Assembly: GCF_029227915.1 (NCBI RefSeq)
Contig: NC_079876.1
Location: 3,784,001-3,848,000 of the forward strand
Source: Hydractinia symbiolongicarpus
Taxonomy: Eukaryota; Cnidaria; Hydrozoa; Anthoathecata; Hydractiniidae
Reading direction: 5' to 3'
Length of the DNA: 64,000 bases
Both the position numbers and the translations under genes were made by a program. The stretch's first letter is position 1. Each line of letters opens with the position of its first letter. Of the stretch, positions 36,492 through 48,581 are shown piece by piece. A model generated the notes under the pieces. It was not told the origin of the DNA and did no database searches. It was given only the letters and a program-made list of their open reading frames with translations.

Positions 36492-39476
36492 GGAGTCCAG
36501 TTGTCTCATTTCTCAAATTTATTAGGTCGCTGTCCAAAGATAGTTCAATTAAGTCCCACAGTCAATCGTTTCATTGTTAAAAGCGATGCAATCTAGTAAT
36601 ATCAGAAAAATATCGCTAAATACATGTTGGTACTAATATGTCACCCAACCGTTGTAACACAAACGGATTGATACTGTTAAAAAGTCAATGAAATGTAGTT
36701 TTTGAAACTGTCTCTATTTCTTCAGCGCGGGATAACGGCTAGGATTGGTCCCACAGTAAAAATTGACTTATTCATCTAAATTTTTAAGTGAAGCGCTACC
36801 ACAGCGGCCAGTGTAATGGCTGAGTTCCGGCAATCACGTCAAATTAAGATGAATGTTATTTCTTGGAGTCCAATTGTCTCATTTATCAAATTTATCAGGT
36901 CACAGTCAAAAGTTAGTTCAATTAAGTCCCACAGTCAATCGTTTCATTGTTAAAAGCTATGCAACCTAGTAATATCAGAAAAATATCGCTAAATACATTT
37001 TAGTACGAATATGTGACCCAACCGTTGTAACTCAAACGGACTGACACCGTTAGAAATTCAATGAAATGTAGTTTTTGAAACTTTAGCTATTTCTTCAGCG
37101 CGCGATAACGGCCAGGATTGGTCACACGATAAAGAATGATTTATTTATCTAAACTTTTAAATGAAGCGCTACCACAGCGCCCAGTGTAATCGATGAGTTC
37201 CGGCAATTATGTCAAATTAAGATGAATGTTATTTCTTGGAGTCCAATTGTCTCATTTATCACATTTATCAGGTCACAGTCCAAAGTTAGTTCAATTAAGT
37301 CCCACATACAATTGTTTCACTGTTAAAAGCGATGCAACCTAGTAATATCAGATAAATATCGCTAAATACATGTTGGTACTAATATGTGACCCAACCGTTG
37401 TAACTCAAACGGACTGACATCGATAGAAAGTCTGTGAAAAATAGTATTTGAAGATGTCTCTATTTCTTCAGCGCGCGCTAACGGTTAGGATTCGTCCCAC
37501 GGCTAAAAAATGACTTTTTTATCTTAATTTTCAACTGAAGCGCTACCACAGGGACCAGTGTAATCCCTGAGTTGCGGCAATCATGTCAAATTAAGAAGAG
37601 TGTTATTTCTTGGAGTCCAATTGTCTTACTTTTACATTTATAAGGTCACAGCCCAAAATCAGTTCAATTAAGTCCCACAGTCAATCGTTTCACTGTTAAA
37701 AGCGATACAACCTAGTAATACCGGAAAGATATCAAGAAATACATGTTGGTACGAATATGTGACGCAACCGTTGTAACACAAACGGATTGATACTGTTAAA
37801 AAGTCATTGAAATGTAGTTTTTGAAACTGTCGCTATTTCTTCAGCGCGCGATAACGGATAGGATTGGTCCCACGGTAAAGAATAACTTATTTATCTAAAT
37901 TTTTAAATGAAGCGCTACCACAGCGCCCAGTGTGATCGCTGAGTTCCGGCAATCATGTCAAATTAAGATGAATGTTATTTCTTGGAGTCCAATTGTCTTA
38001 TTTATCACATTTATCAGGTCACAGTCCAAAGTTAGTTCAATTAAGTCCCACATACAATTTTTTCAATCTTAAAAGCGATGCAACCTAGTAATATCAGATA
38101 AGTATCGCTAAGTACATGTTGGTACGAATATGTCACCCAACCGTTGTAACACAAACGGATTGATACTGTTAGAAAGTCAATGAAATGTAGTTTTTGAAAC
38201 TGTCTCTATTTCTTCAGCGCGGGATAACGGCTAGGATTGGTCCCACAGTAAAAAATGACTCATTCATCTGAATTTTTAAATGAAGCGCTACCACAGCGGC
38301 CAGTGTAATCGCTGAGTTCCGGCAATCACGTCAAATTAAGAAGAATGTTATTTCTTGGAGTCCAATTGTCTCATTTATCAAATTTATCAGGTCACAGTCC
38401 AAAGTTAGTTCAATTAAGTCCCACAGTCAATCGTTTCATTGTTAAAAGCTATGCAACCTAGTAATATCAGAAAAATACCGCTAAATACATGTTAGTACGA
38501 ATATGTGACCCAACCGTTGTAACTCAAACGGACTGACACCGTTAGAAATTCAATGAAATGTAGTTTTTGAAACTGTCTCTATTTCTTCAGCGTGGGATAA
38601 CGGCTAGGATTGGTCCCACAGTAAAAAATCACTTATTCATCTGAATTTTTAAATGAAGCGCTACCACAGCGGTCAGTGTAATCGCTGAGTTCCGGCAATC
38701 ACGTCAAATTAAGAAGAATGTTATTTCTTGGAGTCCAATTGTCTCATTTATCAAATTTATCAGGTCACAGTCCAAAGTTAGTTCAATTAAGTCCCACATA
38801 CAATTGTTTCACTGTTAAAAGCGATGCAACCTAGTAATATCAGATAAATATCGCTAAATACAAGTTAGTACGAATATGTGACCCAACCGTTGTAACTCAA
38901 ACGGACTGACATCGATAGAAAGTCCGTGAAAAATAGTATTTGAAACTTTCGCTATTTCTTCAGCGCGTGCTAACGGCTAGGATTCGTCCCACGGCTAAAA
39001 AGTGACTTTTTTTATCTTAATTTTCAAATGAAGCGCTACCACAGGGACCAGTGTAATCGCTGAGTTGTGGCAATCATATCAAATTAAGAAAAATGTTATT
39101 TCTTGGAGTCCAATTGTCTTACTTTTTCATTTATCAGGTCACAGTCCAAAGTTAGTTCAATTAAGTCCCACAGTCAATCGTTTCATTGTTAAAAGCTATG
39201 CAACCTAATAATATCAGAAAAATATCGCTAAATACATGTTAGTACGAATATGTGACCCAACCGTTGTAACTCAAACGGACTGACACCGTTAGAAATTCAA
39301 TGAAATGTAGTTTTTGAAACTTTCGCTATTTCTTCAGCGCGCGATAACGGCTAGGATTGGTCACACGGTAAAAAATGACTTATTTATCTAAACTTTTAAA
39401 TGAAGCGCTACCACAGCGCCCAGTGTAATCGCTGAGTTCCGGCAATCATGTCAAATTAAGATGAATATTATACCTT

Positions 39477-39850
39477 GGAGTCCAATTGTCTCATTTATCA
39501 CATTTATCAGGTCACAGTCCAAAGTTAGTTCAATTAAGTCCCACATACAATTGTTTCACTGTTAAAAGCGATGCAACCTAGTAATATCAGATAAATATCG
39601 CTAAATACATGTTGGTACTAATATGTGACCCAACCGTTGTAACTCAAACGGACTGACATCGATAGAAAGTCCGTGAAAAGTAGTATTTGAAACTGTCTCT
39701 ATTTCTTCAGCGCACGCTAACGGCTAGGATTCGTCCCATGGCTAAAAAGTGACTTTTTTATCTTAATTTTCAAATGAAGCGCTACCACAGGGACCAGTGT
39801 AATCGCTGAGTTGCGGCAATCATGTCAAATTAAGAAAAATGTTATTTCTT
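39477..39850 (+). repeat. Type 2 monomer (representative)
   Basis: This monomer carries TCCCACATACAATTG in place of TCCCACAGTCAATCG. It also has AATATCAGATAAATATCGC, an ATCGAT (ClaI) site at 39658-39663, GTGAAAAGTAGTATTTG and GGGACCAGTG. The same combination recurs near 2600, 13100, 14200, 17750 and 48600. The GGGACCAG variant breaks the AGCGC arm of the inverted repeat seen in other types. Confidence 0.85.
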
Positions 39851-41219
39851 GGAGTCCAATTGTCTCATTTATCACATTTATCAGGCCACAGTCCAAAGTT
39901 AGTTCAATTAAGTCCCACATACAATTGTTTCACTGTTAAAAGCGTTGCAAACTAGTAATATCAGATAAATATCGCTAAATACATGTTGGTACGAATATGT
40001 GACCCAACCGTTGTAACTCAAACGGACTGACATCGATAGAAAGTCCGTGAAAAGTGGTATTTGAAACTGTGTCTATTTCTTCAGCGCGCGCTAACGGCTA
40101 GGATTCGTCCCACGGCTAAAAAGTTACTTTTTTATCTTAATTTTCAAATGAAGCGCTATCACAGGGACCAGTGTAATCGCTAAGTTGCGGCAATCATGTC
40201 AAATTCAGAAGAATGTTATTTCTTGGAGTCCAATTGTCTCACTTAAAACATTTATAACGTCACAGTCCTAAATCAGTTCAATTTAGTCCCACAGTCAATC
40301 GTTTCATTGTTAAAAGCAATGCAACCTATTAATTTGAGAAAAATATCGCTAAATACATGTTAGTACGAATATGTGACCCAACTGTTGTAACTCAAACGGA
40401 CTAACACCGTTAGAAAGTCAATGAAATGTTGTTTTTGAAACTTTCGCTATTTCTTCAGCGCGGGATAACGGCTAGGATTGGTCACACGGTAAAGAATGAT
40501 TTATTTATCTAAATTTTTAAATGAAGCGCTACCACAGCGCCCAGTGTAGTCGCTGAGTACCGGCAATCATGTCAAATTAAGAAGAATGTTATTTCTTGGA
40601 GTCCAATTGTCTTACTTTTTCATTTATAAGGTCACAGCCCAAAATCAGTTCAATTAAGTCCCACAGTGAATCGTTTCACTGTTAAAAGCGATACAACCTA
40701 GTAATACCGGAAAGATATCACGAAATACATGTTGGTACGAATATGTGACTCAACCGTTGTAACGCAAACGGATTGATACTGTTAGAAAGTCAATGAAATG
40801 TAGTTTTTGAAACTGTCTCTATTTTTTCAGTGCGAGAGAACGGCTAGGATTGGTCCCACAGTAAAAAAATGACTTATTCATCTAAATTTTTAAGTGAAGC
40901 GCTACCACAGCGCCCAGTGTAATCGCTGAGTTCCGGCAATCATGTCAAATTAAGATGAATGTTATTTCTTGGAGTCCAATTGTCTCATTTATCACATTTA
41001 TAACGTTACAGTCCAAAATCAGTTCAATTTAGTCCCACAGTCAATCGTTTCACTGTTAGAGCAATGCAACCTATTAATATCAAATAAATATCGCTAAATA
41101 CATGTTGGTACGAATATGTGACCCAACTGTTGTAACTCAAACGGACTGACATCGATAGAAAGTCCGTGAAAAGTGGTATTTGAAACTGTCTCTATTTCTT
41201 CATCGCGCGCTAACGGCTA

Positions 41220-41225
41220 GAATTC
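41220..41225. other. GAATTC (EcoRI) site private to block D
   Basis: A CTAGGATTCG to CTAGAATTCG change creates GAATTC. It occurs in four type 2-like tails at 41220, 41594, 42341 and 43831, each together with TTCATCGCGCGC in place of TTCAGCGCGCGC. I saw it in no other block, so it marks a locally spread sublineage. Confidence 0.85.
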
Positions 41226-41902
41226 ATCCCACGATTAAAAAGTGACTTTTTTATCTTAATTTTTAAATGTAGCGCTACCACAGGGACCAGTGTAATCGCT
41301 AAGTTGCGGCAATCATGTCAAATTCAGAAGAATGTTACTTCTTGCAGTCCAATTGTCTCACTTAAAACATTTATAACATCACAGTCCTAAATCAGTTCAA
41401 TTTAGTCCCACAGTCAATCGTTTCATTGTTAAAAGCAATGCAACCTATTGATATGAGAAAAATATCGCTAAATACATGTTAGTACGAATATGTGACCCAA
41501 CTGTTGTAACTCAAACGGACTGACATCGATAGAAAGTCCGTGAAAAGTAGTATTTGAAACTGTCTCTATTTCTTCATCGCGCGCTAACGGCTAGAATTCG
41601 TCCCACGGTTAAAAAGTGACTTTTTTATCTTAAATTTCAAATGTAGCTCTACCACAGGGACCGGTGTAATCGCTGAGTTGCGGGAATCATGTCAAATTCA
41701 GAAGAATGTTATTTCTTGGAGTCCAATTGTCTCACTTAAAACATTTATAACGTCACAGTCCTAAATCAGTTCAATTTAGTCCCACAGTCAATCGTTTCAA
41801 TTTTAAAGGCAATGCAACCTATTAATATGACAGAAATATCGCTAAATGCATGTTTGTACGAATATGTGACACAAACGTTGTAACTGAAATGGACTGATAC
41901 TG

Positions 41903-43164
41903 TTAGAAAGTCAATGAAATGTAGTTTTTGAAACTTTCGCTATTTCTTCAGCTCGCGATAACGGCTAGGATTGGTCACACGGTAAAGAACGATTTATTTA
42001 TCTAAATTTTTAAATAAAGCGCTACCACAGTGCCCAGTGTAATCGCTGAGTACCGGCAATCAAGTCAAATTAAGATGAATGTTATTTCTTGGAGTCCAAT
42101 TGTCTCATTTATCACATTTATCAGGTCACAGTCCGAAGTTAGTTCAATTAAGTCCCACATACAATTGTTTCACTGTTAAAAGCTATGCAACCTAATAATA
42201 TCAGAAAAATATCGCTAAATACATGTTAGCACGAATATGTGACCCAACCGTTGTAACTCAAACGGACTGACATCGATAGAAAGTCCGTGAAAAGTAGTAT
42301 TTGAAACTGTCTCTATTTCTTCATCGCGCGCTAACGGCTAGAATTCGTCCCACGGTTAAAAAGTGACTATTGTATCTTAATTTTCAAATATAGCGCTACC
42401 ACAGGGACCAGTGTAATCGCTGAGTTGTGGGAATCTTGTCAAATTAAGAAGAATGTTATTTCTTGGAGTCCAATTGTCTTACTTTTTCATTTATAAGGTC
42501 ACAGCCCAAAATCAGTTCAATTAAGTCCCACAGTGAATCGTTTCACTGTTAAAAGCGATGCAACCTAGTAATACAGGAAAGATATCACGAAATACATGTT
42601 GGTACGAATATGTGACTCAACCGTTGTAACACAAACGGATTGATACTGTTAGAAAGTCAATGAAATGTATTTTTTGAAACTGTCTCTATTTCTTCAGTGC
42701 GGGATAACGGCTAGGATTGGTCCCACAGTAAAAAATGACTTATTCATCAAAATTTTTAAGTGAAGCGCTACCACAGCGCCCAGTGTAATCGCTGAGTTCC
42801 GGCAATCATGTCAAATTAAGAAGAATGTTTTTTCTTGGAGTCCAATTTTCTCACTTATAACATTTATAACGTCACAGTCCAAAATCAGTTCAATTTAGTC
42901 CCACAGTCAATCGTTTCACTGTTAGAGCAATGCAACCTATAATATGAGAAAAATATCGCTAAATGCATGTTTGTACGAATATGTGACACAAACGTTGTAA
43001 CTTAAATGCACTCATACTGTTAGAAAGTCATTGAAATGTAGTTCTTGAAGCTGTCAATATTTCTTCAGCGCGTCCTAACGGCTATGATTGGTCCCACAGT
43101 ACAAAATGACTTATTTATATAAATTTTTAAATAAAGCGCTACCACAGCGGCCAGTGTAATCGCT
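41903..43164. repeat. Block D tetramer duplication, copy 1 (1490 bp period)
   Basis: This stretch recurs at 43393-44654, at +1490 (four monomers). Only a few single-base differences were seen: GCTCGCG against GCGCGCG, GTTAGCACG against GTTAGTACG near 42229, TGACTATTG against TGACTATTT, and GCAACCTAG against GCAAGCTAG. Confidence 0.88.
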
Positions 43165-43392
43165 AAGTTGCGGCAATCAAGTCAATTTCAAAAGAATGTT
43201 ATTTCTTGGAGTCCAATTGTCTCACTTAAAACATTTATAACGTCACAGTCCTAAATCAGTTCAATTTAGTCCCACAGTCAATCGTTTCATTGTTTAAAGA
43301 AATGCAACCTAATAATATGAGAAAAATATCGCTAAATACATGTTAGTACGAATATGTGATCCAACTGTTGTAACTCAAACGGACTGACACCG

Positions 43393-44654
43393 TTAGAAAG
43401 TCAATGAAATGTAGTTTTTGAAACTTTCGCTATTTCTTCAGCGCGCGATAACGGCTAGGATTGGTCACACGGTAAAGAACGATTTATTTATCTAAATTTT
43501 TAAATAAAGCGCTACCACAGTGCCCAGTGTAATCGCTGAGTACCGGCAATCAAGTCAAATTAAGATGAATGTTATTTCTTGGGGTCCAATTGTCTCATTT
43601 ATCACATTTATCAGGTCACAGTCCGAAGTTAGTTCAATTAAGTCCCACATACAATTGTTTCACTGTTAAAAGCTATGCAACCTAATAATATCAGAAAAAT
43701 ATCGCTAAATACATGTTAGTACGAATATGTGACCCAACCGTTGTAACTCAAACGGACTGACATCGATAGAAAGTCCGTGAAAAGTAGTATTTGAAACTGT
43801 CTCTATTTCTTCATCGCGCGCTAACGGCTAGAATTCGTCCCACGGTTAAAAAGTGACTATTTTATCTTAATTTTCAAATATAGCGCTACCACAGGGACCA
43901 GTGTAATCGCTGAGTTGTGGGAATCTTGTCAAATTAAGAAGAATGTTATTTCTTGGAGTCCAATTGTCTTACTTTTTCATTTATAAGGTCACAGCCCAAA
44001 ATCAGTTCAATTAAGTCCCACAGTGAATCGTTTCACTGTTAAAAGCGATGCAAGCTAGTAATACAGGAAAGATATCACGAAATACATGTTGGTACGAATA
44101 TGTGACTCAACCGTTGTAACACAAACGGATTGATACTGTTAGAAAGTCAATGAAATGTATTTTTTGAAACTGTCTCTATTTCTTCAGTGCGGGATAACGG
44201 CTAGGATTGGTCCCACAGTAAAAAATGACTTATTCATCAAAATTTTTAAGTGAAGCGCTACCACAGCGCCCAGTGTAATCGCTGAGTTCCGGCAATCATG
44301 TCAAATTAAGAAGAATGTTTTTTCTTGGAGTCCAATTTTCTCACTTATAACATTTATAACGTCACAGTCCAAAATCAGTTCAATTTAGTCCCACAGTCAA
44401 TCGTTTCACTGTTAGAGCAATGCAACCTATAATATGAGAAAAATATCGCTAAATGCATGTTTGTACGAATATGTGACACAAACGTTGTAACTTAAATGCA
44501 CTCATACTGTTAGAAAGTCATTGAAATGTAGTTCTTGAAGCTGTCAATATTTCTTCAGCGCGTCCTAACGGCTATGATTGGTCCCACAGTACAAAATGAC
44601 TTATTTATATAAATTTTTAAATAAAGCGCTACCACAGCGGCCAGTGTAATCGCT
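43393..44654. repeat. Block D tetramer duplication, copy 2
   Basis: Second copy of 41903-43164. It has a private GGGGTCC in place of GGAGTCC near 43582. At about 44655 it passes from CGCTAAG-type to CGCTGAG-type sequence and joins block E. The 228 bp between the two copies (43165-43392) are a type 4 tail and head with CTTAAAACATTT. Confidence 0.88.
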
Positions 44655-45719
44655 GAGTTCCGGCAATCACACCAAATTAAGAAGAAAGTTTTTTCTTGGA
44701 GTCCAATTGTCTCATTTATCACATTTATCAGGTCACAGTCCAAAGTTAGTTCAATTAAGTCCCACAGTCAATCGTTTCATTGTTAAAAGCGATGCAATCT
44801 AGTAATACCGTAAAGATATCACGAAATACATGTTGGTACAAATATGTGACTTAACCGTTGTAACACAAACGGATTGACACTGTTACAAAGTCAATGAAAT
44901 GTAGTTTTTGAAACTGTCTCTATTTCTTCAGCACGGGATAATCATGTCAAATTAAGAAGAATGTTATTTCTTGGAGTCCAATTTTCTCATTTATCAAATT
45001 TATCAGGTCACAGTCCAAAGTTAGTTCAATTAAGTCCCACATACAATTGTTTCATTGTTAAAAGCGATGAAACCTAGTAATATCAGATAAATATCGCTAA
45101 ATACATGTTGGTGCGAATATGTGACCCAACCGTTGTAACTCAAACGGACTGACACCGTTAGAAAGTCAATGAAATGTAGTTTTTGAAACTGTCTCTATTT
45201 CTTCAGCGCGCGATAACGGCTAGGATTGGTCACACGGTAAAGAATGATTTATTTATCTAAATTTTTGAATGAACCGCTACCACAGCGCCCAGTGTAATCG
45301 CTGAGTACCGGCAATCATGTCAAATTAAGAAGAATGTTATTATCTTGGAGTCCAATTGTCTCATTTATCAAATTTATCAGGTCACAGTCCAAAGTTAGTT
45401 CAATTAAGTCCCACAGTCAATCGTTTCATTGTTAAAAGCTATGCAACCTAGTAATCTCAGAAAAATATCGCTAAATACATTTTAGTACGATTATGTGACC
45501 CAACCGTTGTAACTCAAACGGACTGACACCGTTAGAATGTCAATGAAATGTAGTTTTTAAAAATTTCGCTATTTCTTCAGCGCGCGATAACGGCTAGGAC
45601 TGGTCACACGGTAAAGAATGATTTATTTATCTAAATTTTAAAATGAAGCGCTACCACAGCGCCCAGTGTAATCGCTGAGTTGTTGCAATCATGTCAAATT
45701 AAGAAGAATGTTATTTCTT
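44655..45719. repeat. Start of block E: block B-like monomers
   Basis: This stretch closely resembles parts of block B. It holds the truncated monomer 44698-44972, a type 2/type 1 chimera with GGTGCGAATATG near 45111, a TTGAATGAACCGC variant also found near 16847 and 20008, and the AATCTCAG type 1 monomer. The order differs slightly from block B. Confidence 0.8.
44698..44972 (+). repeat. Truncated monomer, 98 bp internal deletion (5 of 6)
   Basis: 275 bp, with the junction at 44938, at the start of block E. Its type 3 front part, with TACCGTAAAGATATC and GTGACTTAACCG, matches the block B truncated monomers about 26-29 kb away. Confidence 0.92.
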
Positions 45720-47210
45720 GGAGTCCAATTGTCTTACTTTTTCATTTAGAAAGTCACAGCCCAGAACCAGTTCAATTAAGTCCCACAGTCAATCGTTTTA
45801 CTGTTAAAAGCAATACAACCTAGTAATACCGGACAGATATCACGAAATACATGTTGGTACGAATATGTGACTCAACCGTTGTAATACAAACGGATTGATA
45901 CTGTTAGAAAGTCAATGAAATGTATTTTTTGAAACTGTCTCTATTTCTTCAGCGCGGGATAACGGCTAGGATTGGTCCCACAGTAAAGAATGACTTATTT
46001 ATCTAAATTTTTAAATGCAGCGCTACCACAGCGCCCAGTGTAATCGCTGAGTTCCGGCAATCATGTCAAATTAAGAAGAATGTTTTTTCTTGGAGTCCAA
46101 TTGTCTCACTTATAACATTTATAACGTCACAGTCCAAAATCAGCTCAATTTTTTCCCACAGTCAATCGTTTCACTGTTAAAAGCAATGCAACCTATTAAT
46201 ATGAGAAAAATATCGCCTAATGCATGTTTGTACGAATACGTGACACAAACGTTGTAACTCAAACGGACTGATACTGTTAGAAAGTCATTGAAATGTAGTT
46301 CTTGAAGCTGTCAATATTTCCTCAGCGCGTCCTAACGGCTACGATTTGTCCCACAGTACAAAATGACTTATTTATCTAAATTTTTAAATAAAGCGCTACC
46401 ACAGCGGCCAGTGTAATCGCTGAGTTCCGGCAATCACGCCAAATTAAAAAGAATGTTATTTCTTGGAGACCAATTGTCTCATTTATCAAATTTATCAGGT
46501 CACAGTCCAAAGTTAGTTCAATTAAGTCCCACAGTCAATCGGTTCATTGTTAAAAGCTATGCAACCTAGTAATCTCAGAAAAATATCGCTAAATACATGT
46601 TAGTACGATTATGTGACTCAACCGTTGTAACACAAACGGATTGACACTGTTAGAAAGTCAATGAAATGTAGTTTTTGAAACTGTCTCTATTTCTTCAGCG
46701 CGGGATAACAGCTAGGAGTGGTTCCACAGTATAGAATGACTTATTCATCTAAATTTTTAAATGAAGAGGTACCACAGCGCCCAGTGTAATCGCTGAGTTC
46801 CGGCAATCATGTCAAATTAAGAAGAATGTTATTTCTTGGAGTCCAATTGTCTCACTTATAACATTTATAACGTCACAGTCCAAAATCAGTTCAATTTAGT
46901 CCCACAGTCAATCGTTTCACTGTTAAAAGCAATGCAACCTATTAATATGAGAAAAATATCGCTAAATGCATGTTTGTACGAATATGTGACCCAACCGTTG
47001 TAACTCAAACGGACTGGCACCGTTAGAAAGGAAATGAAATGTAATTTTTAAAGCTTTCGCTATTTCTTCAGCGCGCGATAACGGCTAGGATTGGTCACAC
47101 CTTAATGAATGATTTATTTATCTAAATTTTTAAATGAAGCGCTACCACAGCGCCCAGTGTAATCGCTGAGTTCCGGCAATCACACCAAATTAAGAAGAAT
47201 GTTTTTTCTT
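45720..47210. repeat. Block E, four monomers of the pentamer (early copy)
   Basis: Four monomers in the order type 3 (CAGCCCAGAACCAG), type 4 (CGCCTAATGC), type 1/type 3 chimera (CAATCGGTTC), type 4/type 1 chimera. This corresponds to 48955-50445. The type 2 monomer that opens the pentamer elsewhere is replaced here by a type 1 monomer with a type 2-like tail. Confidence 0.82.
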
Positions 47211-47561
47211 GGAGTCCAATTGTCTCATTTATCACATTTATCAGGTCACAGTCCAAAGTTAGTTCAATTAAGTCCCACATACAATTGTTCTAGTAATATC
47301 AGATAAATATCGCTAAATACATGTTGGTACGAATATATGACCCAACCGTTGTAACTCAAACGGACTGACATCGATAGAAAGTCCGTGAAAAGTAGTATTT
47401 GAAACTGTCTCTATTTCTTCAGCGCGCGCTAACGGCTAGGATTTGTCCCACGGTTGAAAAGTGACTTTTTATCTTAATTTTTAAATGAAGCACTACCACT
47501 GGGACCAGTGTAATCGCTGAGTTGTGGCAATCATGTCAAATTAAGAAGAATGTTATTTCTT
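47211..47561 (+). repeat. Shortened type 2 monomer, 22 bp deletion
   Basis: 351 bp. ACAATTGTT runs directly into CTAGTAATATCAG at about 47289. This omits 22 bases that normally include CACTGTTAAAAGCGATG. The rest matches the CGAATATATG, dyad-carrying type 2 sublineage. Confidence 0.88.
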
Positions 47562-47835
47562 GGAGTCCAATTGTCTTACTTTTTCATTTATAAAGTCACA
47601 GCCCAGAACCAGTTCAATTAAGTCCCACAGTCAATCGTTTCACTGTTAAAAGCGATGCAATCTAGTAATACAGTAAAGATATCACGAAATACATGTTGGT
47701 ACAAATATGTGACTTAACCGTTGTAACACAAACGGATTGACACTGTTACAAAGTCAATGAAATGTAGTTTTTGAAACTGTCTCTATTTCTTCAGCACGGG
47801 ATAATCATGTCAAATTAAGAAGAAAGTTTTTTCTT
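47562..47835 (+). repeat. Truncated monomer, 98 bp internal deletion (6 of 6)
   Basis: 274 bp, with the junction at 47801. The first part is a different type 3 sublineage (CTTACTTTTTCATTTATAAAG, CAGCCCAGAACCAG). It then continues as TACAGTAAAGATATC and the deletion, so this copy is itself a mosaic. Confidence 0.9.
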
Positions 47836-48581
47836 GGAGTCCAATTGTCTCATTTATCAAATTTATCAGGTCACAGTCCAAAGTTAGTTCAATTAAGTCC
47901 CACAGTCAATCGTTTCATTGTTAAAAGCTATGCAACCTAGTAATCTCAGAAAAATATCGCTAAATACATTTTAGTACGATTATGTGACCCAACCGTTGTA
48001 ACTCAAACGGACTGACACCGTTAGAATGTCAATGAAATGTAGTTTTTAAAAATTTCGCTATTTCTTCAGCGCGCAATAACGGCTAGGACTGGTCACACGG
48101 TAAAGAATGATTTATTTATCTAAATTTTAAAATGAAGCGCTACCACAGCGCCCAGTGTAATCGCTCAGTTCCGGCAATCATGTCAAATTAAGATGAATGT
48201 TATTTCTTGGAGTCCAATTGTCTCATTTATCAAATTTATCAGGTCACAGTCCAAAGTTAGTTCAATTAAGTCCCACAGTCAATCGTTTCATTGTTAAAAG
48301 CTATGCAACCTAGTAATATCAGAAAAATATCGCTAAATACATGTTAGTACGATTATGTGACCCAACCGTTGTAACTCACACGGACTGACACCGTTAGAAA
48401 GTCAATGAAATGTAGTTTTTGAAACTTTCGCTATTTCTTCAGCGCGCGATAACGGCTAGGATTGGTCACACGGTAAAGAATGATTTATTTATCTAAATTT
48501 TTAAATGAAGCGCTACCACAGCGCCAAGTGTAATCGCTGAGTACCGGCAATCATGTCAAATTAAGATGAATGTTATTTCTT
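47836..48581. repeat. Two type 1 monomers before the pentamer array
   Basis: Monomers with AATCTCAG and then AATATCAG. They are the counterparts of 16939-17684 in block B, where they also precede the CGAATATATG type 2 monomer. Confidence 0.8.
48209..48581 (+). repeat. Type 1 monomer (representative)
   Basis: Full 373 bp monomer of the type marked by TTAAAAGCTATGCAACC, AATATCAGAAAAATATCGC, GTTAGTACGATTATGTG and a GGTCACACGGTAAAGAATG segment. It has none of the ClaI, EcoRV, NsiI or PstI sites that mark the other types. Similar monomers recur throughout, for example near 5000, 17350, 20500 and 24000. A sublineage with GATGCAATCTAG and CAACCATTGTAAC is common in block A. Confidence 0.8.

Larger units (their letters stand above)
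35440..41902. repeat. Block D: irregular, more divergent satellite
   Basis: About 17 monomers with more private variants than the other blocks. A degraded six-monomer periodicity of 2239 bp is visible between about 36960-37800 and 39200-40000. For example, GTTGGTACTAATATG occurs near 37373 and 39612, and GTTAGAAATTCAATG near 37050 and 39290. A local type 4 sublineage with CTTAAAACATTTATAAC and AGTCCTAAATCAG recurs near 40240, 41360, 41730 and 43230. No non-satellite sequence was found. Confidence 0.8.

Noticed and set aside
39700-39760. CENP-B box-like sequence in type 2 monomers (ATTCGTCCCACGGC, and ATTCGTCCCATGGC here)
   Set aside because: The motif needs TTCG, four bases, A, two bases, then CGGG. 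Here TTCG and the A fit but CGGG does not follow at the right spacing. No monomer type read has a full match.
44555-44743. 62-codon open frame on the - strand
   Set aside because: It spans the block D/E junction within satellite sequence and is not kept in the related copy near 43065. It is a chance frame.
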